In this document: positions 6,064 to 9,723 of the stretch, piece by piece | Layout: every line of letters begins with the position of its first letter | How positions within the stretch are numbered: position 1 is the stretch's first letter | Origin: an uncultured Veillonella sp. | GTDB taxonomy: Bacteria; Bacillota; Negativicutes; Veillonellales; Veillonellaceae | Direction: 5' to 3' | Length of the DNA stretch: 9,723 nt | Assembly: GCA_900552445.1 (NCBI GenBank) | Contig: URZS01000019.1 | Coordinates: forward strand, 1-9,723 | Notes under the pieces: model-generated | Seen by the model: the letters and a program-made list of their open reading frames with translations, nothing else | Told to the model about the DNA's origin: nothing | Databases searched by the model: none | Program-made: the position numbers and the translations under genes

Positions 6064-7128
6064 ATGAATTTTGTGGGACGTGCTGAGATTATAGAGAGTA
6101 TCCAGTCCCGTATCGCTGAGGACAATATGAGCTTGTGTGTTGTGTACGGTCCTCATCGCAGTGGTAAATCCTATGTGGCTTCGCAGCTTGTACGCCGTCA
6201 TAAGGCGTTATATTTGGCGGGGCGCATGGCAAATGAATCAGTCCACGTGGCTGATATGAATAGAGCTTTAGAGGCACGTTTTGTTCCGACTGATGATCAG
6301 GACAAGTTCGAGCCTGTAGATAGCTTGCATCAAGCCTTTGTAGGGCTTTTTGAAAGCAGTGTAAAAACTCCGCAAACCGTGGTGATTGATGACTACCCTT
6401 CCTTGGTGGAAGCTGTGCCGCAATTCCCCATTCACTTGCGTGATTTATTAGATACATATAAAGATACGAGCCGTTTGAACATCATTTTGATGGCCAATGG
6501 CCTAGAACAACTGGATGGCCGCATCATTGGTGAGCGCAGCCTCATCGGTCCGTTCGTATCCGAATACTTCGAGGTGAAACCATTCTCCTTGGTGGATATG
6601 AAATCCTTGGGCCTTCACTATGCCAAGGACGATTTGCGCACTGTATTTGCCGTGACAGGCGGTTTGCCTGCGTACGTGCAGTACTTTGATAATGGTGAAA
6701 GCATCGATACGAATATCATTAATTTGTTCTTCTCCGTATCGGGCGCTCTATTTGAAGAAACACAGCATATCTTACATCGAGATATGAAAAATATAACAGG
6801 TGCTAACGCTATCTTGTCTGGCCTTGCTACCCTTGAAAGACCATACTACGTGGAGCTTTTACAAGCAAGCCAAATTAAAAGCGGCACCTTTACATCCCGC
6901 TTGAACGATCTCATGTCCATGGGGCTCGTAGGTCGCATTCAAGCCAATAGCCGTGGCCCTGCTAAATACGCAGATTACCACTTTACCAATAGCATGTTCC
7001 ATTTCTGGTACCGCTATGTGTATAAATACTGGGGTGACATCGTGCGCGGTAACGGCGCTGATGTGTACCACACATATGTAAAACCACAACTGAAAGACTT
7101 TGTGCAAGCCGCATGCATTGCGATTTAA
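6064..7128 (+). CDS. ATPase_2-family P-loop protein, lacking the usual C-terminal nuclease-like domain
   Basis: This 354-residue cytosolic ATPase starts FVGR (3-6), as the family does. Walker A is G29-PHRSGKS (29-36) and Walker B is VVIDDYP (106-112). IGPF (161-164) and EVKPFS (170-175) follow the Walker B region, and TGGLPAYVQYFD (198-209) matches the family TGGxPxY motif. A helix-turn-helix-like segment spans about 247-300. YADYHFTNSMFHFWYRYVY (302-320) matches the start of the DUF234 region. Relatives usually run on for another hundred or so residues with a PD-(D/E)XK-like fold, but this one stops at DFVQAACIAI. The next 50 bp lead straight to a terminator, with no remnant visible in the other frames, so the missing part looks deleted rather than frameshifted. 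The family occurs in many archaea and anaerobic bacteria, and its role is poorly known. This copy probably keeps ATP binding but not DNA cleavage. Confidence 0.88.
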   Translation: MNFVGRAEIIESIQSRIAEDNMSLCVVYGPHRSGKSYVASQLVRRHKALYLAGRMANESVHVADMNRALEARFVPTDDQDKFEPVDSLHQAFVGLFESSVKTPQTVVIDDYPSLVEAVPQFPIHLRDLLDTYKDTSRLNIILMANGLEQLDGRIIGERSLIGPFVSEYFEVKPFSLVDMKSLGLHYAKDDLRTVFAVTGGLPAYVQYFDNGESIDTNIINLFFSVSGALFEETQHILHRDMKNITGANAILSGLATLERPYYVELLQASQIKSGTFTSRLNDLMSMGLVGRIQANSRGPAKYADYHFTNSMFHFWYRYVYKYWGDIVRGNGADVYHTYVKPQLKDFVQAACIAI

Positions 7129-7180
7129 TCAGACAATTTCAGTTTGAATACTATTACCCAATGATAGTATATTTCCTCTT

Positions 7181-7218
7181 AAAAATGACACCACATCATA
7201 GGATGTGGTGTTATTTTT
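7181..7218. terminator. Strong bidirectional-looking terminator after the ATPase gene
   Basis: ACACCACATC (7188-7197) pairs with GATGTGGTGT (7202-7211) around ATAG. The flanking AAAAATG and TATTTTT extend this to 17 pairs including one G-U. The T-tract is on the + strand and the A-tract gives one on the other strand. Confidence 0.88.
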
Positions 7219-7228
7219 GTATATAAGG

Positions 7229-7358
7229 CTAGTATTTACTGCTCTTACTATTTTTTACCATTCTTTACTAGTACTAACTGCTTGTAGTATCTACTAGTAT
7301 TCACTTCTTGTATTGGTTACTAGTTTTCACTATTAGCATTCACTACTAGCCTTTAGTA
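7229..7358. repeat. 13-bp degenerate tandem repeat array (about ten units)
   Basis: Ten consecutive 13-bp units can be laid out with approximate consensus CTAGTATTCACTA. The clearest are CTAGTATTTACTG (7229), CTAGTACTAACTG (7268), CTAGTATTCACTT (7294), CTAGTTTTCACTA (7320), TTAGCATTCACTA (7333) and CTAGCCTTTAGTA (7346). CTAG recurs exactly every 26 bp from 7268 to 7346. The array lies between the ATPase terminator and the sigma-factor gene and has no coding frame. It resembles an AT-rich minisatellite or an iteron-like set of binding sites. Confidence 0.75.
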
Positions 7359-7489
7359 AGTCGATTTTAGTAATTTTCTATTTTCAGCAATTATTGTGTT
7401 AATCGTATAGTTATGACATACTATGGATAGAAATTACATTATAGATATCATTAAATGTACAGGAATTCCAAGGAATTGCTGATTTGTCA

Positions 7490-7549
7490 AAATCCCCGTT
7501 CCGCGTTATTGTGTAGTTAAGCGCTATGCCATGGCAGGAAAGGGGATTT
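7490..7549 (+). promoter_or_regulatory. 5'UTR hairpin that sequesters the sigma-factor Shine-Dalgarno
   Basis: AAATCCCC (7490-7497) pairs with GGGGATTT (7542-7549), which is the ribosome binding site just before ATG 7550. After one G-A mismatch, TTCC (7499-7502) pairs with GGAA (7537-7540). This gives 12 pairs, with GCGC and GCCATGGC palindromes in the loop. When folded, translation should be blocked. An RNA thermometer, a trans-acting RNA or a protein could open it; which one cannot be told. The upstream promoter is unclear (TACTAT at 7419-7424 is a weak -10). Confidence 0.65.
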
Positions 7550-8371
7550 ATGTTATACCAAAACGAAGAACCTTTAGTACAAAGAACATGTATAAAAACT
7601 GCAAACTTACAATCTGATACAAACACATCAGACAAACTAGAAACACAGGCATTACCTCCTGAGGAACTGAAATTACAAACTCTCATTTGTGGCCATCAGG
7701 TCTTATCGTCCTTGTCGGACAAGAGTCTCGTGTCCATCTGTCAACAGCCGAATATGCGGATTCAGACGGTGGGATATCAGCCGTGGTCCGTCGATGAGCT
7801 GCGCCATGATGCGGCACAAATCGAGCTCTGCCGCAGGTATCGACCGCTCATCTTGCACTACACGAATCGCACGGGGAACCGCGAGTTCCGCGAAGACGTA
7901 GAGAGCTATCTGTGGGCCATCCTTATGGAGTCCATCTATAGCTTTGACCTGGACGGTCCCGTACCATTTGCGGGCTTTGTGAAAGCTGGTATTATGTATG
8001 GCTATATGCGGTATTGGAAGCGAGAGCGATTGCGTTATCATCGTGAGATTCATATCCCAGACCGCACTACCGACGATGGAGACGTAGCGGTGGGCATGGA
8101 TATCTTCGCATCTGGCGAGAATATAGCAGACATGATCATGACCGCTGACGAAGAACAAAGGCTGCGAGCCCGTCTCGTATGGGCTTTAGGTAGACTCTCT
8201 CCAGATCAGCGTGATCTATTGCGTCGTGTTTACGGAGATTGTCAAAGTTTGGTATCGGTCAGTGAAGAACTGAACTGTAGCCGCCAAGCCATCCAGCGAC
8301 GCCATGAACGAGCCATTCGCAAGCTGCGGAGATACTTGACCACAGACTTTAATAAGACAAAAGTGCATTAG
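7550..8371 (+). CDS. Orphan sigma-70-like RNA polymerase sigma factor
   Basis: This 273-residue protein should direct core RNA polymerase to alternative promoters. Residues about 88-168 look like region 2: YRPLI (97-101), REDVESYLWAIL (114-125), VPFAGFVKAGIMYGYMRYWKR (138-158). Residues about 205-262 look like region 4: LGRLSPDQRDLLRRVYG (213-229), a helix-turn-helix SVSEELNCSRQAIQRRHERA (236-255), then IRKLRRYL. Region 3 is absent and a Gly/Asp-rich linker joins the two. The first 80 residues match nothing I know, and their DNA is more AT-rich than the rest, so they may have been added. ATG 7550 is preferred over ATG 7526 because AGGGG (7541-7545) sits 4 bases before it. No anti-sigma gene is next to it. 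Controlled translation via the leader hairpin fits a stress or developmental factor; its regulon is unknown. The stop codon lies in the first partial unit of a repeat array. Confidence 0.85.
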   Translation: MLYQNEEPLVQRTCIKTANLQSDTNTSDKLETQALPPEELKLQTLICGHQVLSSLSDKSLVSICQQPNMRIQTVGYQPWSVDELRHDAAQIELCRRYRPLILHYTNRTGNREFREDVESYLWAILMESIYSFDLDGPVPFAGFVKAGIMYGYMRYWKRERLRYHREIHIPDRTTDDGDVAVGMDIFASGENIADMIMTADEEQRLRARLVWALGRLSPDQRDLLRRVYGDCQSLVSVSEELNCSRQAIQRRHERAIRKLRRYLTTDFNKTKVH

Positions 8372-8530
8372 ACCAAATTTAGTCTATTGAACTAGGTCTA
8401 CCTAGAATGCATAAAATACATTAGCTCTATCTACAATGTATAGGATGCATTAGGTCTAAGCTTAGGGGGATTATGATGGTCAAAACATGGCTTATCTAAG
8501 AAGTCTACCTAGAATGTATAGAATGATTAG
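8362..8530. repeat. 29-bp tandem/dispersed repeat from the sigma stop codon onward
   Basis: Units are 8396-8424 and 8425-8453 (directly adjacent) and 8503-8530 (28 bp). The shared pattern is TCTA-C-CTA-AATG-ATA-AAT-ATTAG. A partial unit end, GTGCATTAG (8363-8371), includes the sigma stop codon. Between units 2 and 3 lies a perfect palindrome CTAAGCTTAG (8456-8465). No T-rich terminator is seen, so the sigma transcript may run into these repeats. Confidence 0.65.
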
Positions 8531-8881
8531 CCCTAAGGGGCGTTAGTGTAATGTACATGTGTTAATATAATTTAATTTCTTATTTATATTCCAAAAACTG
8601 TATATTTCTGTTAATCTCGATTAATAGATATACATAAAATATGCATTTCTCAATTTAAATGAGAAAATATTGACACATTAGGTTATACATAACTTTTACA
8701 AGATCATAAAGTCTTTAATTATACATAAATTTCTATAGTTTTGTGTATATATTTACAAAATATTCAACGTAGTATACAATTAAATCAACAGCAGATTAAA
8801 GCATGCGAATCTGCTTTCACAGAACACGTGTTCATTGTATTGTTGAAAGGAATGTTCCTAATTAGAGGGGAGAGAATTCCT
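8531..8881 (+). promoter_or_regulatory. AT-rich regulatory region and structured leader of the last gene
   Basis: TATACATAA occurs at 8629-8637, 8684-8692 and 8720-8728; the last two are 36 bp apart, and the middle one is the core of GTTAT-AC-ATAAC (8682-8693). TTTCTCA (8646-8652) and TGAGAAA (8660-8666) form a 7-7-7 inverted repeat just before a consensus -35, TTGACA (8670-8675). No good -10 stands at 16-18 bp, so the promoter is tentative. Three hairpins follow: AGCAGATT/AATCTGCT (8790-8797, 8808-8815), the 12-bp palindrome GAACACGTGTTC (8822-8833), and AGGAA-TG-TTCCT (8848-8859). AGGAAT (8848-8853) could instead pair with ATTCCT (8876-8881) next to the start codon. Codons upstream of 8882 stay open to 8741 but have no ribosome binding site. 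Confidence 0.5.
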
Positions 8882-9490
8882 ATGCTAACACATGATGAAT
8901 TAACAGATATGATGGCCGCTCGGCTATCTAAGGGAGAGGATTTGGATTTGATCTATACGAATCCAAAGAACCACATTGTTTGTTTTATTCCTACTTACCA
9001 GCCTAGTGGTGGGGACAGTACGAAGTGCTATTTCGTAGATGGCCGTGAAGAACTGGTCCATCTGCCGATGCGCACCATTACGCGGGAGCTGGCGGTACAG
9101 GAAGGGCTGAGGCCCAATTACATTATGACCAGCGACGGTCGGCGCAGTAGCTATACATCGCCTAAGACCTATGGTCCGCATTTAACCTTTGCCCATATCA
9201 AATGTCGGCGCCCTGTCGGCAAAGACGTGGTGTACGGCCTCTTTAATGTGGCTATACCTTATGAATATATCGTTACGGAAGGTCCAGAACCCGATACGAG
9301 CTATATTCACGTGGGGAATTTTGCACCGATTCTGGTGTACCAATCCCCGCGTCACGTCAAACACAAACTGAACGAAGCCATGCTAGAACACTGCAACTAC
9401 GTGCGCAAAATGCTAGCCCGCATCAAACTCAGCCAAAATCCACAAGTCGTGGCCGAACTATTTATCGCCTGGAGAGACCTAACGAGATAA
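8882..9490 (+). CDS. Unrecognised 202-residue soluble protein, possible regulator
   Basis: I do not recognise this protein with confidence. ATG 8882 follows AGGGGAG (8866-8872) and gives 202 residues; an open stretch back to TTG 8741 is treated as leader. It has no signal peptide or membrane segment. The order is an acidic N-terminus (HDELTDMMAARLSKGEDLDLI), a beta-rich middle with IVCFIPTYQPSGG (32-44), and a basic patch SDGRRSSYTSPKTYGPHLTF (89-108) with HIKCRRP (110-116). Then come YGLFNVAIPYEYI (122-134) and a helical, basic C-terminus (HVKHKLNEAMLEHCNYVRKMLARIK). The spacing of the basic patch, a Pro-rich turn and the YG-FN segment faintly recalls ComK-type transcription factors, but I would not assign that. 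Placement after an orphan sigma factor, the long structured leader and a single-gene terminator fit a tightly controlled regulator. Codon use is like the sigma gene, so the two may share a history. Confidence 0.75.
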   Translation: MLTHDELTDMMAARLSKGEDLDLIYTNPKNHIVCFIPTYQPSGGDSTKCYFVDGREELVHLPMRTITRELAVQEGLRPNYIMTSDGRRSSYTSPKTYGPHLTFAHIKCRRPVGKDVVYGLFNVAIPYEYIVTEGPEPDTSYIHVGNFAPILVYQSPRHVKHKLNEAMLEHCNYVRKMLARIKLSQNPQVVAELFIAWRDLTR

Positions 9491-9501
9491 CGATTAGTTA
9501 G

Positions 9502-9556
9502 GTGGTGAAAGTAGGGGTTAGAGGGGAGAGAAAAGGAGGGCTTATAGGGAGAAAAA
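9502..9556 (+). other. Purine-rich strand after the last gene
   Basis: Between 9502 and 9556 the + strand is almost all A and G, with several GGGG, GGGAGAG and AGGAGGG runs. Several look like ribosome binding sites, but no start codon with a sustained frame follows. TATAAT at 9557-9562 has no -35. It may be only 3'UTR. Confidence 0.4.
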
Positions 9557-9629
9557 TATAATACGGAAGACATAAAATAAGGTGATCATAAATAAATAAT
9601 TTACCTCAAACACTTAAATATATTCCAAT

Positions 9630-9660
9630 AAGAACCACCCCTGATAGGGGTGGTTCTTTT
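9630..9660 (+). terminator. Rho-independent terminator at the end of the last transcript
   Basis: AAGAACCACCCCT (9630-9642) pairs perfectly with AGGGGTGGTTCTT (9646-9658) around a GAT loop, with a short T-tract (9657-9660). It is about 140 bp after the stop codon, with no gene between. Confidence 0.88.
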
Positions 9661-9723
9661 GTAGTTATTAATTTTAAAATCTATTATTATCCTGCTAAGT
9701 AATAGCTATTCATTAATTATCTA

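Noticed and set aside
7229..7358. CRISPR array
   Set aside because: Units are 13 bp, directly adjacent and degenerate, with no spacers of constant length and no cas genes.
7526..7549. Earlier ATG for the sigma factor
   Set aside because: No ribosome binding site precedes it and it lies within the leader hairpin; ATG 7550 has AGGGG at proper distance.
8396..8530. CRISPR array from the 29-bp repeats
   Set aside because: The first two units abut without a spacer, the third is at a different distance, and the repeats are imperfect.
8741..8881. 47-codon N-terminal extension of the last gene from TTG 8741
   Set aside because: It has no ribosome binding site and the stretch is full of hairpins; the strong AGGGGAG points to ATG 8882.

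Overview
The window looks like chromosomal DNA of an anaerobic member of the Negativicutes, most probably Veillonella or a close relative. This rests on the AT-rich intergenic DNA, strong GGAGG-type ribosome binding sites, a stand-alone [FeFe]-hydrogenase, and small Sec-exported proteins of a kind I associate with that genus. The genus call is an inference, not proven by the sequence. All seven supported genes lie on the + strand. Most seem to be single-gene transcription units, each with its own promoter-like region and often its own hairpin terminator.

Region 1-2430 holds a Fic-domain protein (773-1816) between two paralogous secreted proteins of about 120 residues (202-567 and 1907-2281). 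The Fic protein has the intact HPFxDGNGRxxR motif, a class II inhibitory motif (SxxxEG) and a C-terminal winged helix. Its promoter carries a 13-bp perfect inverted repeat around the -10 box plus a third half-site, which suggests autoregulation. Region 2430-4390 holds a monomeric two-cluster [FeFe]-hydrogenase (2753-4183) with all H-cluster cysteines and the proton path present but unusual L2 residues. It is preceded by inverted repeats and followed by a long-stem, branched terminator-like structure.

Region 4390-5810 encodes a secreted, probably lipid-anchored protein with a GH3 (NagZ-like) fold whose substrate-binding and acid/base loops have decayed, so it is probably a pseudo-enzyme. A possible 20-codon leader ORF and hairpin lie just upstream. 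Region 5810-7220 encodes an ATPase_2-type P-loop protein that stops before the usual C-terminal nuclease-like domain. Its upstream DNA has a 14-bp direct repeat and a 9-7-9 inverted repeat.

Region 7220-9660 is the least ordinary part. A ten-unit 13-bp tandem repeat precedes an orphan sigma-70-like factor (7550-8371), whose Shine-Dalgarno sequence is the 3' arm of a long 5'UTR hairpin. A 29-bp tandem repeat begins at the sigma stop codon. After about 500 bp of AT-rich, repeat-rich DNA comes an unrecognised 202-residue soluble protein (8882-9490) with its own structured leader and a strong terminator. An orphan sigma factor beside an unknown protein, both with structured leaders, is the best candidate here for an undescribed regulatory module. 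The evidence is architectural, and no function can be assigned from this sequence alone.
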